Part shown: positions 43,283 through 53,669 of the stretch, piece after piece
How the letters are laid out: the number at the start of each line of letters is the position of its first letter
Position numbering within the stretch: position 1 is the first letter of the stretch
Source: Aureimonas frigidaquae
GTDB taxonomy: Bacteria > Pseudomonadota > Alphaproteobacteria > Rhizobiales > Rhizobiaceae
DNA length: 64,000 bases
Reading direction: 5' to 3'
Assembly (NCBI RefSeq): GCF_001463905.1
Contig: NZ_BBWR01000002.1
Location: 434,001-498,000, forward strand
Notes under the pieces: model-generated
Database searches by the model: none
The model's input: only the letters and a program-made list of their open reading frames with translations
Told to the model about the DNA's origin: nothing
Translations under genes and position numbers: made by a program

Positions 43283-44812
43283 TCAACCGACGCTGCCTTC
43301 CAGGCTGATGCCGATGAGCTTCTGGGCCTCCACCGCGAACTCCATGGGGAGCTGCTGGATGACGTCCTTGACGAAGCCGTTGACGATCAGCGCCACGGCT
43401 TCCTCTTCCGGGATGCCGCGCTGCGTGCAGTAGAAGAGCTGATCCTCTGAGATCTTCGAGGTCGTCGCCTCATGCTCGAACTGCGCCGTCGCGTTGCGCG
43501 CCTCGATATAGGGGACCGTATGCGCGCCGCACTCTTCGCCGATCAGGAGCGAGTCGCACTGTGTGAAGTTGCGCGCATTGGCCGCCTTGCGCAAAGCCGA
43601 GACCTGGCCGCGATAGGTGTTGTTCGACTGGCCGGCCGAAATGCCCTTGGAGATGATGCGGCTCGACGTGTTGCGGCCAATATGGATCATCTTCGTGCCG
43701 GAATCGATCTGCTGATGTCCGTTCGACACGGCGATCGAGTAGAACTCCCCGCGCGAATTATCGCCCCGCAGGATGCAGGACGGGTACTTCCAGGTGATGG
43801 CCGATCCCGTCTCCACCTGCGTCCAGGAAATGCGCGAGTTGGCGCCCCGGCAGTCGCCACGCTTGGTGACGAAGTTGTAGATGCCGCCCTTGCCGTCCTT
43901 GTCGCCCGGGTACCAGTTCTGGACCGTGGAATACTTGATCTCGGCATCGTCGAGCGCGATCAGCTCGACCACGGCTGCGTGAAGCTGGTTCTCGTCGCGC
44001 TGGGGCGCGGTGCAGCCTTCCAGATAGGACACGTAGGCGCCCTTGTCGGCGATGATCAGCGTCCGCTCGAACTGGCCGGTATTGCGCTCGTTGATGCGGA
44101 AATAGGTCGACAGCTCCATCGGGCAGCGCACGCCCGGAGGCACGTAGACGAAGGAGCCGTCCGTGAAGACGGCCGAGTTCAGCGCCGCGAAGAAATTATC
44201 GCCGACCGGGACCACGGTACCGAGATATTTCTGGATCAGCTCCGGATGCTCGCGCACCGCCTCGGAGATGGGCATGAAGATCACGCCGGCCTTCTCCAGC
44301 TCCTTGCGGAAGGTCGTGGCAACCGAAACGGAATCGAAGACCGCGTCCACGGCCACCTTGCGGCCGTAGCCGGCCTCGGTCGCCTCGCCCGTTTCCTCGT
44401 CCAGGGTGGACGGCTCGTCCGCACGGCGGACGCCGGCCAGGATCTCCTGCTCCTTCAAGGGGATGCCGAGCTTCTCGTAGGTCCGCAGGATTTCGGGATC
44501 CACCTCGTCCAGGGAGTTCGGGCCGGACATGGACTTGGGCGCCGCGTAATAATGAAGATCCTGGAAATCGATCTCCGGATAGTCCAGCCGCGCCCAGCCT
44601 GGGCTCTCCATGGTCTGCCAGCGCTCATAGGCCCGCAGACGCCAGTCGAGCATCCATTGGGGCTCGTCCTTTTTCTGCGAAATGAACCGGATGATGTCCT
44701 CGTTCAGCCCCTTGGGGGCGAGGTCCATCTCGATCTTCGTTTCGAAGCCGTACTTGTACTGGTCGACATCGATCCGGCGAACCTGATCGATGGTTTCCTG
44801 AACTGCTGGCAT
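43283..44812 (-). CDS. sufB: SufB, Fe-S cluster scaffold
   Basis: SufB (509 residues) is the scaffold on which the Fe-S cluster forms. Typical stretches: [35 protein letters not shown], then [25 protein letters not shown], and the C-terminal [24 protein letters not shown]. The glutamate and cysteine that are thought to hold the cluster are in the last segment. Start ATG 44812. It follows the NifS-like gene after 158 bases, a gap big enough to hold an extra promoter or RNA structure, though none is obvious. Confidence 0.96.
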   Translation of the reverse strand: MPAVQETIDQVRRIDVDQYKYGFETKIEMDLAPKGLNEDIIRFISQKKDEPQWMLDWRLRAYERWQTMESPGWARLDYPEIDFQDLHYYAAPKSMSGPNSLDEVDPEILRTYEKLGIPLKEQEILAGVRRADEPSTLDEETGEATEAGYGRKVAVDAVFDSVSVATTFRKELEKAGVIFMPISEAVREHPELIQKYLGTVVPVGDNFFAALNSAVFTDGSFVYVPPGVRCPMELSTYFRINERNTGQFERTLIIADKGAYVSYLEGCTAPQRDENQLHAAVVELIALDDAEIKYSTVQNWYPGDKDGKGGIYNFVTKRGDCRGANSRISWTQVETGSAITWKYPSCILRGDNSRGEFYSIAVSNGHQQIDSGTKMIHIGRNTSSRIISKGISAGQSNNTYRGQVSALRKAANARNFTQCDSLLIGEECGAHTVPYIEARNATAQFEHEATTSKISEDQLFYCTQRGIPEEEAVALIVNGFVKDVIQQLPMEFAVEAQKLIGISLEGSVG

Positions 44813-44970
44813 TCTCGTATCTCCATACTCGCCGGGGTCAAGGCCCGGTGGACGGCGTTTCGTGTGCCATGCCTATAGCGGTAGTTTATAACCGTTCAAA
44901 TAGTGATCCCTGCAAAAAACTTGAATAGCAGATTCCTGTTTTGTGCATAGACCCGCATGGATTGCAGGTA

Positions 44971-46173
44971 TCAGGCCGCGTCACTCCGCGGTGACGCAGC
45001 GGCCAAACGGCCGATCAAGCCCTTGGCAACGCGGCAGAAGGTTTCGATCTCGCCCGCCTCGGTATCGGGCCCGAGGCTGATGCGCAAGGCGCCGAGCGCC
45101 GGGTCCGCCACATACCCGCCCGCGACCATCGCCGCCAGGACATGGCTGGCGCCGATCTTGCCGGAGGAACAGGCTGAACCCGCCGACAGAGCGATTCCCT
45201 GAAGGTCGAAGGCGATCTGCAGGGTTTCGGCACGCATGGCGGGATGGGTAAAGGCCGTCGTATTGGGCAGGCGCAAGGCCCCCGCCCCCAGGATGCGCAG
45301 ATCCGGCGCCATGGCCAGGAGCGCCGTTTCCAGACTGTCCCGCAGGCGCTGCGTGGACGCCCATCCGGCGCCGTCGGCCCCGGAGGCTTGCTCGGCCGCG
45401 ATCTGCGCCGCGGCGCCGAAGCCGGCGATCAGCGGCAGGCTTTCCGTGCCGCCGCGCCGCCCGCGCTCCTGGCCGCCGCCGACCATCATGGCAAAGGGCC
45501 GCGTGTCTTCGTCCCGCAGGATGAGCGCGCCGATGCCCTTGGGCCCGCCGAACTTGTGGGCTGACAGGACCGCCGCGTCGATCCCGCAACTTTCGAGCTC
45601 GATGGGCAGGCGCCCGGCCATCTGCACCGCGTCGGCCACCAGAAGCACGTCATGACCCGCAAGGCTGCTCCGAATGGCCGCCATGTCCTGGACGACCCCG
45701 GTTTCACTGTTGGCCCAGCACAAAGCGAGGAGGCCAGGCTGCCCGGCCAGGTCCTGAAGCCACGCCTCCAGCGCAGACTGGAGCATTTGCCCGTCCGCGT
45801 CCACGCCGAGGCGTGTCACGCCCTGCGCGTCGAAACGCTCGCCGCCCCGTATGCAGGGATGATCCGTGTCCAGAACGGCGAGCCGTTCGACGCGCACCTC
45901 CCGGCCACCGCGCAGCCAGTGCGGCGACAAGGCCGTTGCCGCCGCTTCCGTTGCACCGCTGGTGAAGACGACCCCATCGGGCGATACGCCCGCCAGCATG
46001 GCGACGCTGTCGCGGGCCTTGTCCAGAAGCGCCTTGGCCGCACGGCCTTCCGCATGGACCGAGGACGGATTGCCGACGCGGCCCAGCGCGTCCATCACGG
46101 CATCGCGCACCGCCGGCAGCACAGGCGCCGTGGCATTATGGTCCAGATAGGTGCGTTGTGACCGACCGATCAT
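44971..46173 (-). CDS. NifS/IscS-like cysteine desulfurase (first gene of the suf operon)
   Basis: This is a second PLP cysteine desulfurase (400 residues) of the type I (NifS/IscS) group. It begins RTYLDHNATAPV, has the PLP lysine in SAHKFGGPKGIGAL, and the catalytic cysteine loop LSAGSACSSGKIGASHVL. It precedes sufB as in many Rhizobiales suf operons. Two ATG starts, 46173 and 46188, are possible; the GGGGCCCTCGGGA before the first favours it. An ICE-like iron-regulatory sequence lies about 100 bases upstream. Confidence 0.9.
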   Translation of the reverse strand: MIGRSQRTYLDHNATAPVLPAVRDAVMDALGRVGNPSSVHAEGRAAKALLDKARDSVAMLAGVSPDGVVFTSGATEAAATALSPHWLRGGREVRVERLAVLDTDHPCIRGGERFDAQGVTRLGVDADGQMLQSALEAWLQDLAGQPGLLALCWANSETGVVQDMAAIRSSLAGHDVLLVADAVQMAGRLPIELESCGIDAAVLSAHKFGGPKGIGALILRDEDTRPFAMMVGGGQERGRRGGTESLPLIAGFGAAAQIAAEQASGADGAGWASTQRLRDSLETALLAMAPDLRILGAGALRLPNTTAFTHPAMRAETLQIAFDLQGIALSAGSACSSGKIGASHVLAAMVAGGYVADPALGALRISLGPDTEAGEIETFCRVAKGLIGRLAAASPRSDAA

Positions 46174-46275
46174 TCCCGAGGGCCCCATGAGCCGCTGAGC
46201 GACTGCCAAGTCGCAAAATCCTTGAATTTGCGCTCTCGGACGGACTACATAGCGCATCCGAGAGGATCCAGGCAG

Positions 46276-46292
46276 TTTTGAATAATTCTAGC
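46276..46292. promoter_or_regulatory. ICE-like (Irr) iron-control motif upstream of the suf operon
   Basis: TTTTGAATAATTCTAGC is close to the ICE consensus for the iron regulator Irr (TTTAGAA-N3-TTCTAAA), with the inner TTxxGAA-N3-TTCTA intact. It lies about 100 bases before the first suf-operon start and about 85 bases before the divergent hydrolase start. Iron control of suf is established in Rhizobiales; this site is assigned by eye. Confidence 0.6.
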
Positions 46293-46375
46293 TTTTTGGA
46301 ACCTAAGAGGCCGCGTTTCCTCCGTCAAGGCGCTGCCCGAACCGCGACGCCCGATCGATAGGATATCGACATACC

Positions 46376-47050
46376 ATGCCCGAAGTCATTTTCAACGGTC
46401 CCGCAGGTCGCCTCGAAGGCCGCTATCAGGCCGCGAAGGAAAAGAACGCGCCGATCGCCATCGTGCTGCATCCGCATCCGCGCTTCGGCGGAACGATGAA
46501 CAATCAGATCGTCTACAACCTCTTCTATATGTTCCAGCAGCGCGGCTTCACGGTCCTGCGCTTCAACTTTCGCGGCATCGGGCGGAGCCAGGGAGAGTTC
46601 GATCACGGCTCGGGCGAGTTGTCCGACGCGGCCGCCGCGCTGGACTGGGTGCAGACCCTCCATCCCGATTCCAAGAACTGCTGGGTCGCGGGCTATTCCT
46701 TCGGCTCCTGGATCGGCATGCAGCTCCTGATGCGCCGGCCCGAGATCGAGGGTTTCATGTCCATCGCGCCGCAGCCCAACAGCTATGACTTCTCCTTCCT
46801 TGCGCCCTGCCCCTCCTCCGGCCTGATCATCCATGGCGACAAGGACCGCGTGGCGCCGCCCAAGGATGTGCAGGGTCTGGTCGACAAGCTGAAGGCGCAG
46901 AAGGGCATCGTCATCACCCAGAAGACGATCCCCGGCGCCAACCACTTCTTCAGTGAGCATGCCGACGTCCTGATGGGCGAATGCTCCGACTATCTGGACC
47001 GGCGCCTGGCCGGCGAACTGGCCGACGCCCGCCCCAAGCGCCTGAAGTAA
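46376..47050 (+). CDS. Alpha/beta hydrolase (COG2945-type)
   Basis: This 224-residue hydrolase-fold protein is of the COG2945 group, widespread in alphaproteobacteria. The opening '[16 protein letters not shown]' is family-like. Then come [30 protein letters not shown], the nucleophile elbow [11 protein letters not shown] (Ser near 106), and acid/base residues in GDKDRVAPP and PGANHFF. Substrate unknown. ATG 46376 follows AGGATATCGACATACC. It shares a divergent promoter region with the suf operon. Confidence 0.87.
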   Translation: MPEVIFNGPAGRLEGRYQAAKEKNAPIAIVLHPHPRFGGTMNNQIVYNLFYMFQQRGFTVLRFNFRGIGRSQGEFDHGSGELSDAAAALDWVQTLHPDSKNCWVAGYSFGSWIGMQLLMRRPEIEGFMSIAPQPNSYDFSFLAPCPSSGLIIHGDKDRVAPPKDVQGLVDKLKAQKGIVITQKTIPGANHFFSEHADVLMGECSDYLDRRLAGELADARPKRLK

Positions 47051-47111
47051 CGCCTGCGGCAGAAGAACGCCGCCCCGTCTCCATCCTGACCAACTGCCTG
47101 GAATGCAAGCC

Positions 47112-48353
47112 ATGAGCGCATACAAGTCCGATTTCCTGAACACGCTGTCCGAGCGCGGGTTCATCTATCAGGGTTCGGACCTTTCGGGCCTTGATGCGGT
47201 TGCGGCTGCGGGCGGGCTGACCGCCTATATCGGCTACGATGCGACGGCACCCTCGCTCCATGTCGGCCACCTCCTGCAGATCATGATGCTGCGCTGGCTG
47301 GAAAAGACCGGCGGACGGCCCATTGCGCTGATGGGCGGCGGCACGACCCGGATCGGCGATCCGAGCTTCCGCGACGATCAGCGCCCGTTGCTCGACGCCG
47401 CGGGCATTGCCCGCAACCTGGAAGGCATCCAGGGCGTCTTTGCCAAATATCTGGATTTCTCCGGCCCGGCGCGCATGGTCAACAATGCCGAGTGGCTGGA
47501 CGAGCTCCAATACATCGATTTCCTGCGCGATTACGGGCGTCACTTCTCCGTCAATCGCATGTTGAGCTTCGAGAGCGTGAAGCAGCGGCTGGATCGGGAC
47601 CAGTCCCTCTCCTTCCTCGAATTCAACTACATGATCCTGCAGGCCTACGACTTTGTGGAACTGTACCGCCGTTACGGCTGCCGCCTGCAGATGGGCGGGT
47701 CGGACCAGTGGGGCAACATCGTCAACGGCATCGAGCTGACGCGGCGGACCGCCGATGGAGAGGTCTTCGCACTCACCTCGCCGCTGCTGACCACCGCGTC
47801 GGGGGCCAAGATGGGCAAGACGGCCGGCGGCGCCGTCTGGCTGAACGCGGAGATGAAGAGCCCCTACGAATTCTGGCAGTACTGGCGCAATACGGAAGAC
47901 GGTGATGTCGGCCGCTTCCTCAAGCTCTTCACCGAACTGCCGATGGACGAGATCGCCCGTCTGGCCGCGCTCGGCGGCTCGGAGATCAACGAGGCCAAGA
48001 AGGTCCTGGCCACGGAGGTCACGGCGCTCTGCCATGGTCGGGCCGCCGCGCTGGAAGCGCAGGAGACCGCCCGCACGACCTTCGAGGACGGGGCGCTTGC
48101 CGACAATCTGCCGTCCATCACCGTCCCCGCGGCCGAGCTCGCGGCTGGCGTCGGCATTCTGACGCTTCTGGTGCAGGCTGGCCTTGCCGGCTCGAACGGC
48201 GAGGCCCGCCGCCACATCCAGGGCGGCGCCGTGCGCGTGAACGATGCGGCACTCACCGACGATCGCGCGCAGTTCAAGGATGGGGACCTGCGCGATGGCG
48301 TTCTCAAGCTGTCGGTCGGGCGCAAGAAGCACGTCCTCGTCCGGCCCGCCTGA
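47112..48353 (+). CDS. tyrS: Tyrosyl-tRNA synthetase
   Basis: TyrRS charges tRNA-Tyr (413 residues). The class I 'HIGH' motif is HVGH (50-53), the tyrosine pocket has [13 protein letters not shown] and [15 protein letters not shown], and the 'KMSKS' loop is [10 protein letters not shown], in which the last KS is replaced by KT as in many TyrRS-Z type enzymes. A C-terminal S4 RNA-binding domain ([23 protein letters not shown]) is present. I chose ATG 47112 ([12 protein letters not shown]), since homologues begin there; an in-frame ATG three codons upstream is possible. Its end is 18 bases from the convergent AsmA-like gene. Confidence 0.95.
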   Translation: MSAYKSDFLNTLSERGFIYQGSDLSGLDAVAAAGGLTAYIGYDATAPSLHVGHLLQIMMLRWLEKTGGRPIALMGGGTTRIGDPSFRDDQRPLLDAAGIARNLEGIQGVFAKYLDFSGPARMVNNAEWLDELQYIDFLRDYGRHFSVNRMLSFESVKQRLDRDQSLSFLEFNYMILQAYDFVELYRRYGCRLQMGGSDQWGNIVNGIELTRRTADGEVFALTSPLLTTASGAKMGKTAGGAVWLNAEMKSPYEFWQYWRNTEDGDVGRFLKLFTELPMDEIARLAALGGSEINEAKKVLATEVTALCHGRAAALEAQETARTTFEDGALADNLPSITVPAAELAAGVGILTLLVQAGLAGSNGEARRHIQGGAVRVNDAALTDDRAQFKDGDLRDGVLKLSVGRKKHVLVRPA

Positions 48354-48371
48354 GAGCCCGAAGCGCCAGAC

Positions 48372-51300
48372 CTATTCGTAGGCGAAGATCTGACGGAAGA
48401 TACCCGGCGCGATCAGCGAGATCGGGTTGACCGTCAGCGTCGGCGCGCCGAACGGGCCGGCCAGCCGGTAGGTGATGCCGATCAGCCCGCCCTCGTTGCC
48501 ATTGCCGAGAATCTGCCCGACCAGTGGCAGCGCGCCGAAGACGCGGTTGATGCCATAGGCCGGCATGAAGGACCCGGAAATATCGATGCGGCTGTCCCGG
48601 TCGTAGATCTGCCCGTCGAAGCTCGAACCGAAGACCGGCCCGCGGACGATCCCGTTGGCCACGCGCAGGGCGCCGTCGCGGTAGGACAGATCGGCCGAGG
48701 CCTGGTCGAAATAGGCCTGGCTGGTGCGCAAGTCCTTACCCACAGCCTGTGCCAGGCTTGCCTTGCCCTGCACGGGCGTCGATCCCACGATCCGCTCCAG
48801 CCGTGGCTCGTCGACCAGCGTGAAATCGAGCATGCGCAGCCGGCCGACATAGCCGCGATCCGCCGTTCCCGACAGTTCCAGAAGGGCGCGTCCGCCCTTC
48901 ATGTTCGCGTAAAGGCCGGAGAAGGCCAGCAGCGCGCCGGTATTGGCACTGCTCAGGCTGATCGCATCCAGTCCGTCGCGCTTCGACAGATCGCCGGCGA
49001 CCTGCCCTTCGCCCGCCACGCCGGAAATGGACAGCCCGACGAGGCGGCCGCTGCGGCTGGCGTAGTTCATGGCAAAGCGCTGCATGGCAACGCCGTTGAA
49101 CCCGCCGAGACTGTCGATATTGGCGACCACGTCCAGGCTTCCACGCGCGCGCTTGCCGCTGCGATCCTGCCCGGCCGTGCTCTTCATATCCTGCAGGATG
49201 GGGCGCGCATCGAACTTGGAGCCTTTGATATCGATGGCGTAGCCGTTATCGGTCCGGCGTGCGGTCAGCTTTGCATCATCGCCCTGGTTGAGCGCCAATT
49301 GCGTCAAAGCCGCCGAGCGCAGGCCCTGCCCATCCGTGACGGCCGTTCCCGCCGCGGAAAAGCCGTCCCCCTTCAGCGTGATGTTGCTGAGCTTCGTCGC
49401 CTGCCCATCGGGTTGAAGGTCCAGCTCGAGCCGCGCAGCAACGCCCTTGCCCTTGCTCCAGGCGATGGTCGGGATCTGGATTGCCGCCTGGGTCAGGTCG
49501 GCGTCGAGATGCGTCGGCCCGTCGGCGATCCGCGCATTCAGCGCAAACTCGCCTTTGACAATGCCATCCAGCCCCGGCACCAGCTTGGCGAGGCGCTCCT
49601 CGTTCATGGCGAGCGCCGCGTCGATGCGGCGCGCCACGCCCGGATCGTTGCCGAAGGGAATGGTCAGCGCCAATTCGGTCGGGATGGAATCCATCAGGGC
49701 CGACAGCTTGCCCTCCACGCGGCCGGGGCGGATGGACAGGTCTCCCGTCATGGCCTCAAGATTGCGGCCTTCGATCGGGGAGCCGGGATTCGCCTTGTCC
49801 AGATGCGCCGTCACGCCCCAATCGAGAACCTGGTCCTCCGGCTCGATGTAGCGGCCGACCCGCAGGCTCGCCTGTGCGGCGACAGAGCCCGTCCCAGTCG
49901 CCTTCTTCGGATCGATGTCGAGCCGGCGTAGGGCGTTCAGCGGATCGCGTGCGGCGATGTCGAGGATCTGGGGCACATCGCCCCTGGCATTGATGGCAAG
50001 GTCGATCATCAGGTCGCGGCGGTAGCCGGTTGTCGGCTTGAACAGGGTGACGGTGGAATCGCTCAGCCGCACCGTTTCGAGCCCCTGGACCTGGGCCGTA
50101 TCGACGGTCACCCGCGTCTCGTCCCCGCGCGTTTCCAGGCGCCCGTTGGCTGCGTAAAGGGGCGGCAGGGCGCCGACGGTCTTGAGGTCGGCGCCGTAAA
50201 TGTCGAGATCGATTCCGAATTCGTCGTCCCGCGGCAGGCCGAGCTTACCGAAGGCAGCATCCAGCCGGTCGCGGCGGGTGTCGATCCGGATTGCGCCGGT
50301 GCGCACCTTTGCCGCATCGCCCATATGATCGAGCACCCAGCGCCGGGCGCGACCGGCAATGTTGAAGGGCCAGAATGCCTTGATGCTTGCGGCCGACAGG
50401 TTGGAAGCCGTCACGTCGAGCTGCGCCTTGGAGTCCGGCGCACCATAGCCGAACTGCGCCTCTGCCGTCAGGCTGCCGGCCTGCGTTGCCAGCGAAGCCT
50501 CGTCGAGCCGCAGAAGCCGCGCGGCGGGATCGAAGGTCCCTGCCAGGGCGAGCGTGCCGGTGCGCTCCGCGCCTGACCCCACCGTCGATCGCAGATCCGG
50601 TACGTCCAGATCGAAGGCGAGCCGGTCGAGCGCGGTGCCGCTTCCGGACGGCGCGGCGCTCACGGTTCCGCTTAAGGTGAAGGCGACATCGCGGAAGGCG
50701 AAGGGGCTGGGCAGGATGGTGACGTTCTCGGTATCGCTTCGGTAGCGCAGGGCAAGCCGCGCGGATTTCAGGCGCGTGTGGTTGGTGCCGAGCTGCAATG
50801 CGCCTGCCCCGGCATTCACCGTCAGTTCGGCGCTCATGGGGCCGTCATCCGCCTTGCGCGCAAGGTCGAGGCGCAGATCGAAGGGAATGTCGGTGCCGAA
50901 TGGGCGTTCGTCCAGCGGATCGGCTTCGTCACCCGGCGGGGCGACATCGCGCAGTTGGAGCTGTCCGGACCGCAGCTCCATATGATCCAGGCGGCCGGTC
51001 TCGTCCGAGAAGCGCGCCTGCCCCGACAGGGTCACGGGCATCCCCGATACATCGATCGCGGTGACAAGATCGAGGCCGCCCGACTCGCTCCGGCGCAGTT
51101 CCGCCCGCGCCACGTGCAAGTCTTCCCCCGGGCCGTCCAGTTGTGGAATGCCGACGATGGAGATATCGGTGAACTCCAACGTATCGAAGTGGAAATTGCG
51201 CAGAACCCCAACGTGACGCTCGGCATTCTGGATCAGGCCGCCAATGCTGCGGCCGAGCAGCGTGTCCGGGCCGCTCGCGACGGGGGTGGTGCTCGGCGGC

Positions 51301-51713
51301 TGGGCGGCACTGTCCGTGGGACGCGGCAGGATGAGGGAATCGAGGTCGATCCGCGCGCCCGACACTTCGAAGCGGCCGAACTCCAACCCGCCGGAAACCA
51401 GCGGCACGAGGCGGATCGCCACCCCGAAATGATCGATGACCGTCTCTGCCTCCGGCCGGTCCCGGGGCGCCAGGCCGACATCGCTCCAGGTCACGGCAAG
51501 CGATCCGTCGCGGCGCAGTTCGTAGCTTTGATCCCCCAGGCGGGTCACGAAGCGCGGCCCCATCAGGCGCGCCAGCGCGCCTTCGGCGCGTGCCCGCACG
51601 ACGGCCTGGCCGGCTTCGGTGCCGAGCAGGAAGAACGCGCCCCCGCCCACGACGATCAGTGCAATCAGAAGGAGGAGCGCCAGAAGCGCCAGTCCACGCC
51701 GCATCAGCCGCAT
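48372..51713 (-). CDS. Large AsmA-like/DUF3971 protein (possible inter-membrane lipid-transport protein)
   Basis: This product of 1113 residues has one N-terminal membrane helix (LALLALLLLIALIVVGGGAFFLL, about residues 8-30) and a long periplasmic region of beta-rich repeats typical of AsmA/YhdP/DUF3971 proteins. An AsmA-like C-terminal segment includes LDFTLVDEPRLERIVGS and ALPLVGQILGNGNEGGLIGITYRLAGPFGAPTLTVNPIS, the terminal motif of YhdP-type proteins. Members of this group are thought to form hydrophobic grooves that carry phospholipids between membranes. Two close starts, ATG 51713 and 51704, both fit. The open frame continues upstream to 51986 without similarity. Confidence 0.87.
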   Translation of the reverse strand: MRLMRRGLALLALLLLIALIVVGGGAFFLLGTEAGQAVVRARAEGALARLMGPRFVTRLGDQSYELRRDGSLAVTWSDVGLAPRDRPEAETVIDHFGVAIRLVPLVSGGLEFGRFEVSGARIDLDSLILPRPTDSAAQPPSTTPVASGPDTLLGRSIGGLIQNAERHVGVLRNFHFDTLEFTDISIVGIPQLDGPGEDLHVARAELRRSESGGLDLVTAIDVSGMPVTLSGQARFSDETGRLDHMELRSGQLQLRDVAPPGDEADPLDERPFGTDIPFDLRLDLARKADDGPMSAELTVNAGAGALQLGTNHTRLKSARLALRYRSDTENVTILPSPFAFRDVAFTLSGTVSAAPSGSGTALDRLAFDLDVPDLRSTVGSGAERTGTLALAGTFDPAARLLRLDEASLATQAGSLTAEAQFGYGAPDSKAQLDVTASNLSAASIKAFWPFNIAGRARRWVLDHMGDAAKVRTGAIRIDTRRDRLDAAFGKLGLPRDDEFGIDLDIYGADLKTVGALPPLYAANGRLETRGDETRVTVDTAQVQGLETVRLSDSTVTLFKPTTGYRRDLMIDLAINARGDVPQILDIAARDPLNALRRLDIDPKKATGTGSVAAQASLRVGRYIEPEDQVLDWGVTAHLDKANPGSPIEGRNLEAMTGDLSIRPGRVEGKLSALMDSIPTELALTIPFGNDPGVARRIDAALAMNEERLAKLVPGLDGIVKGEFALNARIADGPTHLDADLTQAAIQIPTIAWSKGKGVAARLELDLQPDGQATKLSNITLKGDGFSAAGTAVTDGQGLRSAALTQLALNQGDDAKLTARRTDNGYAIDIKGSKFDARPILQDMKSTAGQDRSGKRARGSLDVVANIDSLGGFNGVAMQRFAMNYASRSGRLVGLSISGVAGEGQVAGDLSKRDGLDAISLSSANTGALLAFSGLYANMKGGRALLELSGTADRGYVGRLRMLDFTLVDEPRLERIVGSTPVQGKASLAQAVGKDLRTSQAYFDQASADLSYRDGALRVANGIVRGPVFGSSFDGQIYDRDSRIDISGSFMPAYGINRVFGALPLVGQILGNGNEGGLIGITYRLAGPFGAPTLTVNPISLIAPGIFRQIFAYE

Positions 51714-51913
51714 GCGGGCAGACACGCGTGGGTGACAGGGTTGGCTCGGCCCGCAGCGGAAGGGAGCGGCGCTGTGCTCATCTAAAAACCAAGTCCCCCG
51801 GATTGCCGGAACGGGTTTGAAATCTTCCCCTTCCCGCCTGATACCATACCGCGTCGCCGGAGAATGCGTTATTTGCCTGTCCCATCGCAATGAGCCGAAA
51901 GGATGGCTGGACC

Positions 51914-52384
51914 ATGGTCGCGATTGCCGCAGGACAGGATTGCCCCGACTTCTCGCTGCCGGATGCCGATGGAAAGCTGGTGACACCCGGCGCCCTACGC
52001 GGGCAGCCCTTCGTCCTGTACTTCTACCCCAAGAACGATACGCCCGGCTGCACGGTCGAGGCTCTGGATTTTTCCGCGCTTCTGCCGGAGTTCACCCGCG
52101 CGGGTGTCGCGGTCTACGGCGTGTCGCCCGATCCCGTCGCCTCCCATTGCAAGTTCCGCGACAAGCGCGGCCTGACCGTCCCCCTCCTGTCGGACGAGGA
52201 ACACCGTTTGATCGCGCCGCTCGGACTGTGGGTGGAAAAGCAGACATTCGGCGTGCGCAAGATGGGCGTGCAACGCGCCACGCTCCTGTTCGACGCGCAG
52301 GGAAAGCTCGTCAAAGCCTGGCCGAAAGTCTCCGTCCAGGGGCACGCGGCCGAGGTTCTGGAAGCCGCCCGCGCCCTTGCCTGA
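51914..52384 (+). CDS. bcp: Peroxiredoxin of the Bcp/PrxQ type
   Basis: This thiol peroxidase (156 residues) reduces hydroperoxides. The peroxidatic cysteine is Cys46 in PKNDTPGCTVEALDF. Position +5, where most Bcp proteins have the resolving cysteine (CxxxxC), is Leu. Another cysteine, Cys79 in SHCKFRDK, is 33 residues further on and could be the resolving residue of the alternative (helix-3) type. Start ATG 51914 follows AAAGGATGG; ATG 51890 is possible. Confidence 0.88.
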   Translation: MVAIAAGQDCPDFSLPDADGKLVTPGALRGQPFVLYFYPKNDTPGCTVEALDFSALLPEFTRAGVAVYGVSPDPVASHCKFRDKRGLTVPLLSDEEHRLIAPLGLWVEKQTFGVRKMGVQRATLLFDAQGKLVKAWPKVSVQGHAAEVLEAARALA

Positions 52385-52397
52385 CGCTCGATACGAC

Positions 52398-52426
52398 AAG
52401 GCCCGCCCCGGGCTGGGGCGGGCCTT
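52398..52426. terminator. Bidirectional terminator between bcp and prfB
   Basis: A perfect 12-base-pair stem (AAGGCCCGCCCC and GGGGCGGGCCTT, 5-base loop) lies 13 bases after the bcp stop and 27 bases from the prfB stop. Both flanking strands have only short T/A runs. Its position between convergent genes suits termination of both. Confidence 0.85.
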
Positions 52427-52453
52427 CCTGTGTCTGCCAGTCGATGGGTAAGC

Positions 52454-53582
52454 TCAGTCGACATCCTCGACCGTGACGTCCCCGCCGAAGACGCGATGTG
52501 CCAGGGCGGCCTGGATGAAGTCGTCCAGGTCCCCGTCCAGCACCTCCTGCGGCGTGGTATGTTCCACGCCCGTGCGCAGGTCCTTCACCAACTGGTAGGG
52601 CTGCAGAACGTAGGAGCGGATCTGGTGGCCCCAGCCGATCTCGGTCTTGGAGGCGGCGGCCGCATTGGCCTTTTCCTCGCGCTTTTTGAGCTCTTCCTCA
52701 TAGAGACGGGCCCGCAGCATGTTCCACGCCGTGGCGCGGTTCTTGTGCTGCGAACGCTCGCTCTGGCACTGGACCACGATGCCCGTGGCCAGGTGGGTGA
52801 TGCGAACCGCCGAGTCGGTCGTGTTGACGTGCTGGCCGCCGGCGCCGGAGGCGCGGTAGGTATCGATCCGCACATCGGCTTCCGACACGTCCACCTCGAT
52901 CGAATCGTCGACAACGGGATAGACCCAGACCGACGCGAAGGAGGTATGACGGCGCGCCTGGCTGTCATAGGGAGAGATGCGGACCAGGCGGTGCACGCCG
53001 GATTCGACCTTCATGCGCCCATAGGCATTGTGCCCCTTCAGGACGATGGTCGCGGACTTGATGCCGGCCTCTTCGCCGGAATTCTCTTCCAGCACCTCGA
53101 CCTTCATGCGGGCGCGCTCGCCCCAGCGCATATACATGCGCAGGAGCATGGACGCCCAGTCCTGGCTCTCGGTCCCACCGGCGCCGGAATGCACTTCCAG
53201 ATAGGTATCGTTGGAATCGGCCTCGCCCGACAGGAGCGTCTCGATCTCCCGCTGGGCGACCTCGCCCTTCAATCCGCGGATCGCACGCTCGGCTTCCTCG
53301 ACGATGGACGGATCGCCCTCGTCCTCGCCCATGGCGATGAGCTCGATGTTATCGGACAGCGCCTGTTCGAGCCTGCGGATGCCCGAGATGGCATCGTCGA
53401 GGCGCTGACGCTCCTTCATCAGCTTCTGTGCCTCCTGGGGATTGTCCCAGATGGACGGATCTTCCGCCTTGGCGTTCAGTTGCTCCAGGCTCTTGACGGA
53501 CTGGTCCCAGTCAAAGATGCCTCCTCAGCAGGCTTACGGCCTGCTTGATTTCGTCGACAATGGATTCGATTTCGGCTCGCAC
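52454..53582 (-). CDS. prfB: Peptide chain release factor 2, with programmed +1 frameshift
   Basis: RF2 (about 375 residues) releases peptides at UGA and UAA. The gene starts at GTG 53582 (GTGAGGATTGCGGC in front), runs 23 codons to CTT TGA C, and continues in the +1 frame from GAC at 53512. A Shine-Dalgarno-like AGGAGG (53525-53520) lies 3 bases before the CTT slip codon, the textbook prfB autoregulatory arrangement. The catalytic GGQ is in SGAGGQHVNTTDSAVRI. The stop-codon recognition tripeptide reads SPY (ISPYDSQARRHTSF) rather than SPF. A search that ignores the shift would find only the 52454-53419 part from an internal ATG. Confidence 0.95.
53510..53525 (-). promoter_or_regulatory. prfB frameshift site (Shine-Dalgarno-like sequence, CTT-TGA-C)
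   Basis: On the minus strand AGGAGG-CAT-CTT-TGA-C. When RF2 is scarce, ribosomes pause at TGA and slip +1 to read GAC; when RF2 is plentiful they stop. The in-frame TGA is at 53513-53511. Confidence 0.95.
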
Positions 53583-53669
53583 GCCGCAATCCTCACTTCA
53601 CGGTTCGAATGGAAACGCGGCGGACCATAGGCACGCCGCGCATGGCTGTAAAGGCGGGACGCCTGCGTC

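Noticed and set aside
52454-53419. RF2 as a short protein starting at the internal ATG 53419
   Set aside because: The upstream sequence encodes the conserved RF2 N terminus in two frames joined by a CTT-TGA-C shift site.
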